Shown here piece after piece: positions 1-5,240 of a stretch of DNA of 5,655 nucleotides; position 1 is the stretch's first letter, and every line of letters begins with the position of its first letter. This DNA is from JBPCIX01 sp051005875. GTDB lineage: Bacteria > Actinomycetota > CADDZG01 > JAHWKV01. The position numbers and the translations under genes were made by a program. The notes under the pieces were generated by a model. It saw only the letters and a program-made list of their open reading frames with translations. It did no database searches and was not told where the DNA came from. The DNA lies in contig JBPCIX010000025.1 of the NCBI GenBank assembly GCA_051005875.1, positions 1 to 5,655 of the forward strand. The letters are read 5' to 3'.

Positions 1-29
1 CGCCGCCGGTTGAGCACCAAAGTAGCCAT
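1..29 (-). CDS. Start of an unidentified gene, cut by the left window edge
   Basis: An ATG on the minus strand (29-27) opens a frame reading MATLVLNRR before the window ends. It is preceded by AAGGGGG, a 6-of-7 match to a perfect Shine-Dalgarno, five bases from the ATG, which is the main reason to believe the start. Nine codons are too few to assign a family. The gene lies downstream of fmdB on the same strand, separated by 191 bp with hairpins and a tandem repeat, so it probably has its own promoter. TAGAAT on the minus strand (98-93) is a possible -10 box, but no matching -35 box is visible. In some actinobacteria a SAF-domain or CpaB-like gene follows fmdB, but nothing here proves that. 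Confidence 0.4.
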
Positions 30-43
30 CCTTGCCCCCTTGT

Positions 44-74
44 GTAAACGAACATGGCGCGTAAACGAATATGG
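44..74. repeat. Two-copy tandem repeat, 17-bp period
   Basis: GTAAACGAACATGG (44-57) and GTAAACGAATATGG (61-74) match at 13 of 14 positions and are separated by three bases. On the minus strand the pair sits 15-45 bases upstream of the ATG at 29, next to its Shine-Dalgarno. It could be a tandem operator or a slippage duplication. The unit is not palindromic and does not match the actinobacterial LexA box. Confidence 0.75.
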
Positions 75-125
75 GTTGGGGAATTGCCGATGATTCTAGC
101 TCAAGTTGCCTCCGTGGTGCCAGAG

Positions 126-152
126 ACAGCGCAGCCCTTCGGGCTGCGCTGT
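126..152. terminator. Perfect 12-bp GC-rich hairpin downstream of fmdB
   Basis: ACAGCGCAGCCC (126-137), loop TTC (138-140) and GGGCTGCGCTGT (141-152) form an uninterrupted 12-bp stem. It lies about 70 bases past the fmdB stop. No T-run follows on the minus strand, so it is not a classical intrinsic terminator. It could be a tail-less terminator of the kind proposed for actinobacteria, an mRNA 3' stabiliser, or one unit of a dispersed palindromic repeat. The hairpin itself is certain; the terminator role is a guess. Confidence 0.45.
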
Positions 153-162
153 GAGAGCTACC

Positions 163-212
163 GCGCCGAAGGCGCACCATTTCAGGGGGGAGGCGGGGGC
201 GAAGCCCCTGCC
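163..212. repeat. Two further GAA-loop hairpins in tandem
   Basis: GCGCC-GAA-GGCGC (163-175) forms a 5-bp stem. GGCGGGGGC-GAA-GCCCCTGCC (192-212) forms a 9-bp stem with one G-T pair. Both have the same three-base loop, GAA, which is the complement of the TTC loop in the hairpin at 126-152. All three structures fit into the 87 bp between the fmdB stop and the upstream region of the next gene. They resemble a REP-like cluster, or together could slow or end fmdB transcription. Confidence 0.5.
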
Positions 213-220
213 CTGGAGTT

Positions 221-577
221 TTACGATTTCTTGGTGTCAGATTTAGCGCCCGAAGAGGCCGAGCCGGCGCCCTCGGATGATTTTGAGCCGCCCGAAGAAT
301 CTCCCGCAGGCGACTTTGCTTTGGACTTGTCGGATTTGCCAGATTTGTCGGCAGCCTTCTTTTGGTTCGCTTCGGCCGTTTTTTTGGCTCGCTTGGACTC
401 GGATTTGGCGTCGTTCGAGTAAAAGCCCGAACCCTTAAAAGAAATTCCGACGGGCGAATAAATACGGCGTAACTTGCCGCCGCAAAACTCACAGGTCGCC
501 AGGGGGGGATCGGTAAACGACCGATAGGCCTCCACATGGCGGGCGCATTCGGTGCACACATATTCGTACGTTGGCAT
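221..577 (-). CDS. FmdB-family zinc-ribbon protein
   Basis: This 118-aa protein belongs to the FmdB/regulatory zinc-ribbon family. The N-terminus MPTYEYVCTEC is typical, and the zinc site is made of two CxxC pairs (C8/C11 and C29/C32). The family motif GISFKGSGFY follows at 44-53. From about residue 55 the protein is a low-complexity Lys/Ser/Ala/Gly/Asp tail of about 60 residues with no predicted fold; such tails are common and variable in actinobacterial members. The family was named after a putative regulator of formamidase expression, and its molecular role is largely unknown. An AGAAGG-like Shine-Dalgarno lies about six bases upstream of the ATG. The gene is transcribed divergently from the diguanylate cyclase, with 63 bp between the two starts. 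TTAACT and CATACT on the minus strand could be a weak promoter, but their spacing is only 15 bp. Confidence 0.9.
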   Translation of the reverse strand: MPTYEYVCTECARHVEAYRSFTDPPLATCEFCGGKLRRIYSPVGISFKGSGFYSNDAKSESKRAKKTAEANQKKAADKSGKSDKSKAKSPAGDSSGGSKSSEGAGSASSGAKSDTKKS

Positions 578-640
578 TAGGCCCTTCTTCAGCTATCGGC
601 CATCAGTATGCCAGCCCTGCACTACAGTTAATGGATTCGT

Positions 641-1339
641 ATGTCGTCCTTATCCAACCTCCAACCAGAGCAGATTGGGTTGGCAGCTCTCATTTTGCTG
701 CCATTGTTTGCCGCCGCCATGGCAGGCTTTTTCTGGTCCACCAAGGCAGCACGCAAATTGAGCATTGAGCTGAATGAATCAACGGAGCAGCTTCGAAGCG
801 CACATATTAAGTTTGGCGAGGAACTGGGCGAGGCCCAGCGTATGGCCATTACCGACGGTTTGACTTCAATTTGGAATCATCGCTACTTCAAACTGCAGTT
901 TGAACAGGAACTGGAGCGGGCGGGCCGGTTCGGGAGACCGTTCTCGCTCATCATGCTCGACGTTGACGATTTCAAGAAATTCAACGACACCTACGGCCAC
1001 AGGGTGGGCGACTTTGTGCTGGTTGAACTTACTCGCCGGATCAACGGAATCATCCGGGACGCCGATATTTTTGCCCGTTACGGGGGCGAAGAGTTCGCAT
1101 TGATGTTGCCTGAAACCAATGCAGCAGGGGGCCTTGCTACGGCCGAAAAGATCCGCCGGATCATCGGGGGTCAGCCGTTCGAAGGCGAGGTTACTCCGGA
1201 ACCACTCGCGGTCACGGTCTCTTTGGGGGTAGCTTGCTCGCCCGAGGCCGGCAAGGATGAGGACGCTCTATTCGAGGCAGCCGACAAAGCTTTGTTAAAG
1301 GCCAAAGCCGAAGGCAAGAATAGAGTGGTCTTAGCGTAA
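641..1339 (+). CDS. Membrane-anchored diguanylate cyclase (GGDEF domain)
   Basis: This 232-aa protein should condense two GTP into cyclic di-GMP. One transmembrane helix (about residues 12-32) is followed by a helical, probably coiled-coil linker (about 36-67) and a complete GGDEF domain (about 68-232). The domain entry motif is TDGLTSIWNHRYF (71-83), the metal-binding Asp is in LDVDDFKKFND (106-116), and the signature is GGEEF (148-152), so the enzyme looks active. RDAD (139-142) sits five residues before GGEEF and fits the RxxD inhibitory I-site, which suggests feedback inhibition by c-di-GMP. There is no sensory domain beyond the helix and linker, so input would come through the membrane or by dimerisation. 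No clear Shine-Dalgarno precedes the ATG. TACAGT at 624-629 could be a -10 box, which would give an almost leaderless mRNA. The stop codon overlaps the next start as TAATG. Confidence 0.93.
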   Translation: MSSLSNLQPEQIGLAALILLPLFAAAMAGFFWSTKAARKLSIELNESTEQLRSAHIKFGEELGEAQRMAITDGLTSIWNHRYFKLQFEQELERAGRFGRPFSLIMLDVDDFKKFNDTYGHRVGDFVLVELTRRINGIIRDADIFARYGGEEFALMLPETNAAGGLATAEKIRRIIGGQPFEGEVTPEPLAVTVSLGVACSPEAGKDEDALFEAADKALLKAKAEGKNRVVLA

Positions 1340-2268
1340 TGTGGTCACCACTAATGCCTATTCGAAAAGCGGTTATCCCAGCGGCGGGGCTCGGCACGAG
1401 ATTTCTTCCGGCTTCAAAGTCGGTGCCCAAAGAGTTGATCACGGTGGTCGACCGCCCCGTCATCCAGTATTCCGTAGAGGAATTGGTGCGGGCCGGGATC
1501 ACCAACATCTGCATTGTCACATCACCGGGAAAAGAGGCGGTTACCGATCATTTCAGCAAAAATTCCAGGCTCGAGGCGGCGCTCGAGCGCACCGGCAAGT
1601 TAGCGGAGCTTGAAGAAATAACAAGGCTGTACGAAATGGCGGAGATTTATTCAGTCAATCAAAATGAGCCGCTCGGTCTGGGTCACGCCGTTTGGGTTGC
1701 CAGAGATCACATTGACGACGAACCATTCATTGTGGTCTTGCCCGACGAGTTGTTCGATCCGGCAGGCAACTGTTTGAACGACATGACGGCCGCTTTCGAG
1801 GAACGCTCGATGAGCGTTACGGCCGTCACCCAAGTGCCGCACGATTCGATCAAGGCCTACGGGTCGATAGCCCCGGCCGATCCAGCGGACCTGGAAAACG
1901 GCGCGCAACTGATCAAGGTAAGCGGAGTTGTCGAAAAGCCTGATCCCGCCGTCGCTCCTTCGGACTTGGCCCTCATCGGACGCTACGTATTGTCACCGGA
2001 GATCTTCGACGTATTGGCGAAGCTAGAGGCCGGCGCCGGCGGCGAGATTCAATTGGCTGATGCTCTTGGAGTTTTGGCGGGCGAGCAAAAACTTCTGGCA
2101 TTTGATTACGAAGGGCGGCGCTGGGACGTGGGCACCAAGGCGGGCTACCTCGAAGCGGTGGTGACCCTGGGGCTTGAGCACCCCCGTCTCGGGCCCGGGT
2201 TCGCAAAATTTCTGGCCGGTCGCGACAGGCCTGAGCCCGCTGACCAGGGCCTGGGTGCCGGTGCCTGA
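1339..2268 (+). CDS. galU: UTP-glucose-1-phosphate uridylyltransferase
   Basis: This cytoplasmic enzyme joins UTP and glucose-1-phosphate to give UDP-glucose, the precursor of envelope glycans, exopolysaccharide and trehalose. The 309 residues match the usual length of about 300. Visible motifs are the nucleotide loop AAGLGTRFLP with the following Lys (15-27), QNEPLGLGHAV (108-118), LPDE (134-137), VVEKP (197-201), GRYVLSPEIFDVL (214-226), GEIQLADAL (235-243) and WDVGTKAGYLEA (262-273). The metal-site motif reads LPDE where many homologues have DD; the first Asp (D136) is kept. The ATG at 1339 overlaps the cyclase stop by one base. The in-frame ATG at 1354 gives MPIRKAVIPAAG, the commoner N-terminus, and may be the true start; neither has a good Shine-Dalgarno, so translation is probably coupled. 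The last 18 residues are a hydrophilic tail that overlaps moaC. Confidence 0.93.
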   Translation: MWSPLMPIRKAVIPAAGLGTRFLPASKSVPKELITVVDRPVIQYSVEELVRAGITNICIVTSPGKEAVTDHFSKNSRLEAALERTGKLAELEEITRLYEMAEIYSVNQNEPLGLGHAVWVARDHIDDEPFIVVLPDELFDPAGNCLNDMTAAFEERSMSVTAVTQVPHDSIKAYGSIAPADPADLENGAQLIKVSGVVEKPDPAVAPSDLALIGRYVLSPEIFDVLAKLEAGAGGEIQLADALGVLAGEQKLLAFDYEGRRWDVGTKAGYLEAVVTLGLEHPRLGPGFAKFLAGRDRPEPADQGLGAGA

Positions 2269-2755
2269 GGAAATCACTGCCCCCGGGGCCCTTTCACATT
2301 TGAATGCCGAAGGCCAAGCCCGAATGGTTGATGTTTCGGGAAAGGAACCAACCTTGCGCATGGCGAGCGCGGCTGCCTTCGTTTCGATGCCTAAAGCCGT
2401 TGTGAAAGCGGTTCGCGAGGGGGGTCTGGCGAAGGGTGATGCCTTAGGAGTGGCCAAAGTGGCCGGGATAATGGCTGCCAAAAAGACCTCGGATCTCATC
2501 CCGCTGTGTCATCCACTGGCGCTGAGCGATGTGAATGTGTCCTTGCGGCTGGAGAAGGGCGGGGTGAACATAGCATCCCAGGCAATTACCACCGGCCCCA
2601 CGGGTGTCGAAATGGAAGCCTTGACGGCAGCCACAGTCGCTGCTCTTACCGTGTATGACATGTGCAAGGCCGTTGACCGATCCATTCGCATTGAAATGGT
2701 GGAGCTCACCGCAAAATCGGGGGGCCGCAGTGGCGATTGGAGGCGAGGCGGCTGA
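2261..2755 (+). CDS. moaC: Cyclic pyranopterin monophosphate synthase MoaC
   Basis: MoaC converts 3',8-cyclo-7,8-dihydro-GTP, made by MoaA, into cyclic pyranopterin monophosphate in molybdenum cofactor synthesis. From GTG 2261 the protein is 164 aa, close to the 161 aa of E. coli MoaC. Family blocks are LSHLNAEGQARMVDVSGK (11-28), KKTSDLIPLCHPLALSDV (74-91), TGVEMEALTAATVAALTVYD (114-133) and the C-terminal AKSGGRSGDW (151-160). Active-site positions are kept: C83, H84, E117, E119, D133 and K136. The frame is open back to an ATG at 2174, but that part lies inside galU and is not MoaC-like. GTG 2261 (or GTG 2255) puts the family's LTHL-like start near the N-terminus and overlaps the galU stop by 8 bp. 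I see no clear Shine-Dalgarno, so translation is probably coupled to galU. MoaA is not in the window. Confidence 0.94.
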   Translation: MPEEITAPGALSHLNAEGQARMVDVSGKEPTLRMASAAAFVSMPKAVVKAVREGGLAKGDALGVAKVAGIMAAKKTSDLIPLCHPLALSDVNVSLRLEKGGVNIASQAITTGPTGVEMEALTAATVAALTVYDMCKAVDRSIRIEMVELTAKSGGRSGDWRRGG

Positions 2756-3246
2756 TGAGTTTCAAGGCAGCCGTAGTAACCGTTAGCGACTCCGTGTCGG
2801 CCGGTCGTAATTCCGACGACAGTGGGCCTGAGGCTAGCCGAATTCTTGTCGCGGCCGGGGCAGAAATCTTGGAGCACTCGGTTGTGAGCGACGACATCGG
2901 CCTAATCTCTGACGAATTGGTCCGTTTGTCGGCGGCCGGGGCGTCGGTCATTGTGACCAACGGCGGCACCGGAGTCTCGCCGCGCGACAACACACCTGAA
3001 GCTACTATCGGAGTGTGCGACCGAATGGTGCCAGGGATAGGTGAGTTGATGCGTTCGGTCAGTGTTAAAAAGACGCCTTACGCAAGCCTTTCAAGAGCCG
3101 TGGCCGGGATACGTGGCGCCACCTTAATAGTCAATCTGCCCGGCAGCCCCGGCGGAGTGCGCGATTGCCTCGAAGCTGTGATCGAAGTCATTCCGCATGC
3201 GGTCGGCCTGCTTGAAAACAAGCCGACCCCACACCTTCAGACTTAA
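2755..3246 (+). CDS. mog: Molybdopterin adenylyltransferase, MogA/MoaB family
   Basis: This 163-aa protein has the MoCF-binding fold that adenylates molybdopterin before molybdate insertion. Motifs are TVSDSVSAGRNSDDSGP (9-25), VSDD (44-47), the substrate-binding TNGGTGVSPRDNTPEA (68-83, with D78) and LPGSPGGVRDCLE (128-140). Length and motifs fit a stand-alone Mog or MoaB protein; the two are hard to tell apart by sequence, and I use mog because MoaB-like proteins often fill this role. The ATG overlaps the moaC stop as TGATG, and GGAGGCGAGG (2739-2748) is a good Shine-Dalgarno within the end of moaC. An in-frame upstream start at 2737 is less likely. It is the last gene of the plus-strand operon and ends 12 bp from the convergent DUF4177 stop. 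The next step, MoeA, is not encoded here. Confidence 0.9.
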   Translation: MSFKAAVVTVSDSVSAGRNSDDSGPEASRILVAAGAEILEHSVVSDDIGLISDELVRLSAAGASVIVTNGGTGVSPRDNTPEATIGVCDRMVPGIGELMRSVSVKKTPYASLSRAVAGIRGATLIVNLPGSPGGVRDCLEAVIEVIPHAVGLLENKPTPHLQT

Positions 3247-3258
3247 GGGTCTATAAGG

Positions 3259-3420
3259 CTATTCGGCGGGCTTTTCTCTTTTGAAGTAGGCCACCGTGCC
3301 CCCGACGTCGGGGGGCGAGAACATCGTCACAAGCTCCCATCCATCCTCGCCCCAGGTGTTGAGAATTTCCTGGGCCACGTGGGGAATTACTGGCACGGAT
3401 GCATATTCCCATCTAGTCAT
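3259..3420 (-). CDS. DUF4177 microprotein
   Basis: This 53-aa protein starts MTRWEYASVPVI, carries TWGEDGWELV (22-31) in the middle and ends VAYFKREKPAE. The pattern WEY, then GxxGWELV, then a Y(F/L)KR end is the DUF4177 signature, and the wording matches the short actinobacterial branch. Its function is unknown. The ATG has a strong Shine-Dalgarno, AAAGGA, seven bases upstream. The gene lies 47 bp after the 64-aa gene and is last on the minus strand, so it may be read with pepA, from its own promoter (see 3447), or both. Only 12 bp separate its stop from that of mog, with no recognisable terminator between them. Its middle, codons for PPDVG, contains a perfect 16-bp palindrome. Confidence 0.87.
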   Translation of the reverse strand: MTRWEYASVPVIPHVAQEILNTWGEDGWELVTMFSPPDVGGTVAYFKREKPAE

Positions 3421-3446
3421 TGTTTTCCTTTCAGGTTTTTGATCAA

Positions 3447-3452
3447 ATTGTA
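3447..3452 (-). promoter_or_regulatory. Possible -10 box for the DUF4177 gene
   Basis: On the minus strand this reads TACAAT, five of six bases of the -10 consensus, in an AT-rich gap between the 64-aa gene and the DUF4177 gene. Transcription would begin about 20 bases before the ATG, leaving room for the Shine-Dalgarno. No -35 box is visible at 16-18 bp, so this is only a candidate. Confidence 0.28.
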
Positions 3453-3467
3453 GTTTGCTTCCAAGCC

Positions 3468-3662
3468 CTATAGCGAAGGGGTTTCGTCGATGTCGGTCTG
3501 CCAGGCATCCTCGGGGAGGAACAACCAGACGCCGGCTTTATCCGCTCCGGGCCCGGCCGATGATTCCTTGTCCGGACCAAAAGTGGTGCCTTGATATAGA
3601 ACCCCTCCGCGCCTTTGAAGTTCGTCGACCAGGTCTTGGGTTGGATGCCCTTCGGTTTCCAT
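3468..3662 (-). CDS. Unrecognised 64-aa protein translationally coupled to pepA
   Basis: I do not recognise this protein. It begins METEGHPTQDLVDELQRRGG, continues VLYQGTTFGPDKE (21-33), has a Gly/Ala-rich middle (35-43) and then GVWLFLPEDAWQTD (44-57). It is acidic, has no Cys pairs, signal peptide or membrane helix, and looks like a small soluble alpha/beta domain. Its ATG overlaps the pepA stop as TAATG, and a perfect AAGGAGGT lies six bases upstream, inside the end of pepA. That signal and the TAATG junction make it a convincing gene. The frame is open much further upstream, but only as a pepA shadow. Coupling suggests co-production with the aminopeptidase; a partner or regulator role is speculation. 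Confidence 0.8.
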   Translation of the reverse strand: METEGHPTQDLVDELQRRGGVLYQGTTFGPDKESSAGPGADKAGVWLFLPEDAWQTDIDETPSL

Positions 3663-5116
3663 TAGTGCACCTCCTTCGCGCGTTGCTCGATCCAATCGAG
3701 CAAAAGCCGGGTGCCGAATCCTGTGGCGCCTTTGCTGAGGTAGTGCTCTTCGCGATCTGCCCATGCCGGACCCGCAATATCGAGGTGGGCCCAAGGGGTG
3801 TCCCCGACGAAATCGCGAAGGAACAATCCGGCGATGATGGGCGATGCCCAGCGATTGCCGGAAATGTTGCAAATGTCGGCCACGGCGGTGTCGAGATCCT
3901 TGCGGTAGTCGTCGATCAAGGGCATTTCCCACGCAGGCTCGCCGCTCGAGGCCGAGGCCCTCAGTAGCTCGGCGGCAAGCTCGGTGTCGGTCGATAAAAC
4001 GCCGGCCACCTTTTGCCCGAGAGCGACCACCATGCCGCCCGTTAATGTCGCAAGGTCCACCATCGCATCGGGACCTTGTTCCGACATCCATGCGAGTGCG
4101 TCCGCAAGTACCAGGCGGCCTTCTGCGTCGGTATTTAGCACCTCTGAGGTTCGGCCTCCGTAGTGCCGGATCACGTCACCAGGCTTAACGGCGCCCTGGC
4201 CCGGCATGTTTTCGGCGACGGCCACGGCCCCCACGACCTTGATGCCGGGGCCCAGCTGCGGCAGAGCGTTCACGGCCGCTATGACGGCCGCTGCTCCCGA
4301 GCAGTCCATCTTCATGGTCTGCATTCCTTCGCCCGACTTGATGGAAAGCCCGCCCGAATCAAATGTTATGCCCTTGCCCACGAGGCCGATAAAGCCCTCG
4401 GCCCCCTTCGGGTTGTAGGTAAAAGTGGCGAACCTGGGGGGCGATTCACTTCCGCGCCCGACGGTTAGGATCCCATTCATTCCTTTCTTCGCGAGAGCTG
4501 ACTCCTCGAGAATCTCCACCTTGATTTCGGGTCCGGCCGCCCGCCGGGCGATTTCCAAGAAAGCGCCGGGGCCTCGGTTGCTCGGAGGCTCGTTCACAAT
4601 GTCGCGAGCCCAGGTGGCTGCTTCGGCTCTCACACGGGCAGCCTCAATCTCCGGCTGGCTCGCCCCGCAAATTGTGACCGTCGAGGTTCGGCTTGCAGCC
4701 GCCGAGAGGTAACGGTCGAATGCATAACCGCCTAATCCGAAACCTTCCGCGGCCGCTTGTGACCGGCCTTCCAGGCCCCCGGCCAGGTCTAAGGCAACGG
4801 TTGAGTAGTCGCACGAACGTCGTGCGGCAACCCCGGCGGCCCTTCTCACTTGTTCCGTCCCCAGGCGCGCCTTCGGGCCCATGCCGACCACCATAATGTC
4901 GGTTGCAGCAACGGCCCCCCCTGTTGGTATCGCTACAGAGTCGCCAACCCGGCCCTTGAACCCCCGGCGCTTTAGGTGCTTCTTCAGGGCGCCGCCCATG
5001 GCCCGGTCGGCCTCGGCGGCGGCGGAGTCAAGCTGTAAGCCTTCACAGGTGCCGGTAACCAGCAGTTGAGATCGTGCCTTGGTGCCCCGAGCGGACCCTT
5101 GTTTGAGCGTAACCAA
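3662..5116 (-). CDS. pepA: Leucyl aminopeptidase, M17 family
   Basis: This 484-aa cytosolic, probably hexameric, two-metal exopeptidase removes N-terminal residues from peptides. The variable N-domain (about 1-160) is followed by the catalytic domain. Metal ligands and active-site residues are all visible: K248 and D253 in GKGITFDSGG, K260, D271 in MKMDCSGAA, and D330, E332 and R334 in the family signature NTDAEGRL. The C-terminal blocks HLDIAGPAW (444-452) and GATGFGTRLL (463-472) are intact. The start is TTG at 5116-5114, chosen because AAAGGAGG lies six bases upstream and no good alternative exists. A 21-bp-period tandem repeat sits directly upstream of that ribosome site. Some PepA proteins, such as E. 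coli PepA, also bind DNA; nothing here shows that. It is followed by the 64-aa gene with a 1-bp overlap. Confidence 0.95.
   Translation of the reverse strand: MVTLKQGSARGTKARSQLLVTGTCEGLQLDSAAAEADRAMGGALKKHLKRRGFKGRVGDSVAIPTGGAVAATDIMVVGMGPKARLGTEQVRRAAGVAARRSCDYSTVALDLAGGLEGRSQAAAEGFGLGGYAFDRYLSAAASRTSTVTICGASQPEIEAARVRAEAATWARDIVNEPPSNRGPGAFLEIARRAAGPEIKVEILEESALAKKGMNGILTVGRGSESPPRFATFTYNPKGAEGFIGLVGKGITFDSGGLSIKSGEGMQTMKMDCSGAAAVIAAVNALPQLGPGIKVVGAVAVAENMPGQGAVKPGDVIRHYGGRTSEVLNTDAEGRLVLADALAWMSEQGPDAMVDLATLTGGMVVALGQKVAGVLSTDTELAAELLRASASSGEPAWEMPLIDDYRKDLDTAVADICNISGNRWASPIIAGLFLRDFVGDTPWAHLDIAGPAWADREEHYLSKGATGFGTRLLLDWIEQRAKEVH
3669..3676 (-). promoter_or_regulatory. Perfect Shine-Dalgarno for the 64-aa gene
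   Basis: The minus strand reads AAGGAGGT, six bases before the ATG at 3662, within the last codons of pepA. Together with the TAATG junction it fixes the start of the 64-aa protein and shows that the frame is translated on purpose. Confidence 0.85.
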
Positions 5117-5122
5117 ATAATT

Positions 5123-5130
5123 CCTCCTTT
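5123..5130 (-). promoter_or_regulatory. Strong Shine-Dalgarno that fixes the TTG start of pepA
   Basis: The minus strand reads AAAGGAGG, then AATTAT, then the TTG start. The strong site may offset the weak start codon. The tandem repeat begins at the very next base upstream, so anything bound there, on DNA or on the mRNA leader, could affect access to the site. Confidence 0.85.
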
Positions 5131-5171
5131 ATTCATGAAAATCCGCGAAGTATTCATAAAAATCCGCGAAG
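5131..5171. repeat. 20-bp tandem direct repeat at 21-bp period in the pepA leader
   Basis: Copies at 5131-5150 and 5152-5171 match at 19 of 20 bases; the one difference is G5137 versus A5158. Each reads ATTCAT(G/A)AAAATCC then GCGAAG, with a single T between them. The 21-bp period is two helical turns, so the copies face the same side of the DNA. They lie 15-55 bases upstream of the pepA start and end against its Shine-Dalgarno. A tandem operator is one reading; a recent slippage duplication is the other. Confidence 0.85.
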
Positions 5172-5185
5172 CCCAACATGTAGCG

Positions 5186-5194
5186 TGCTAGATT
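5186..5194 (+). promoter_or_regulatory. Possible extended -10 promoter for the membrane-protein gene
   Basis: TGC followed by TAGATT resembles an extended -10 element (TGN plus a 4-of-6 hexamer). It would start transcription near 5201, about 40 bases before TTG 5241. No -35 box is visible. It overlaps the left arm of an inverted repeat, CTAGAT (5188-5193) with ATCTAG (5209-5214), 15 bases apart, which could be an operator or chance. Confidence 0.25.
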
Positions 5195-5240
5195 CCCTAA
5201 AAGCCCAGATCTAGTAGTGATTCATTACCCGAGAGTACAT

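Noticed and set aside
54..422. 122-aa plus-strand open frame opposite fmdB
   Set aside because: It is antisense to the Lys/Ser-rich tail of FmdB, has biased composition and no family motif; FmdB explains the region.
1569..1588. Inverted repeat GCTCGAG / CTCGAGC in galU
   Set aside because: It falls in codons for a Leu/Glu/Ala-rich helix (RLEAALER), where such symmetry arises from codon use.
2174..2260. MoaC with an upstream ATG start at 2174
   Set aside because: The extra 29 residues lie wholly inside galU, match nothing in MoaC and have no clear ribosome site; GTG 2261 or 2255 gives the family length.
3201..3228. Hairpin GGTCGG/CCGACC with inner CTTG/CAAG as an operon terminator
   Set aside because: It is inside the mog coding sequence, has a 4-base bulge and is not followed by a T-run on either strand.
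3663..4091. Long version of the 64-aa protein starting at 4091
   Set aside because: The extension is an Arg-rich out-of-frame reading of pepA; the perfect Shine-Dalgarno marks the start at 3662.
3844..4712. Several plus-strand open frames (3844-4188, 4163-4468, 4425-4712)
   Set aside because: All are antisense to the well-supported pepA gene, are Pro/Arg/Ala-rich and show no domain.
4980..5157. Short leader frame before pepA starting at the ATG in the tandem repeat (begins MNTSRIFMNKGG)
   Set aside because: The 21-bp period keeps two ATGs in frame, but neither has a ribosome site and the frame soon becomes a Pro-rich shadow of pepA.
5131..5171. The 20-bp repeat pair as a CRISPR remnant
   Set aside because: There are only two copies with a one-base gap, no spacers and no cas genes.
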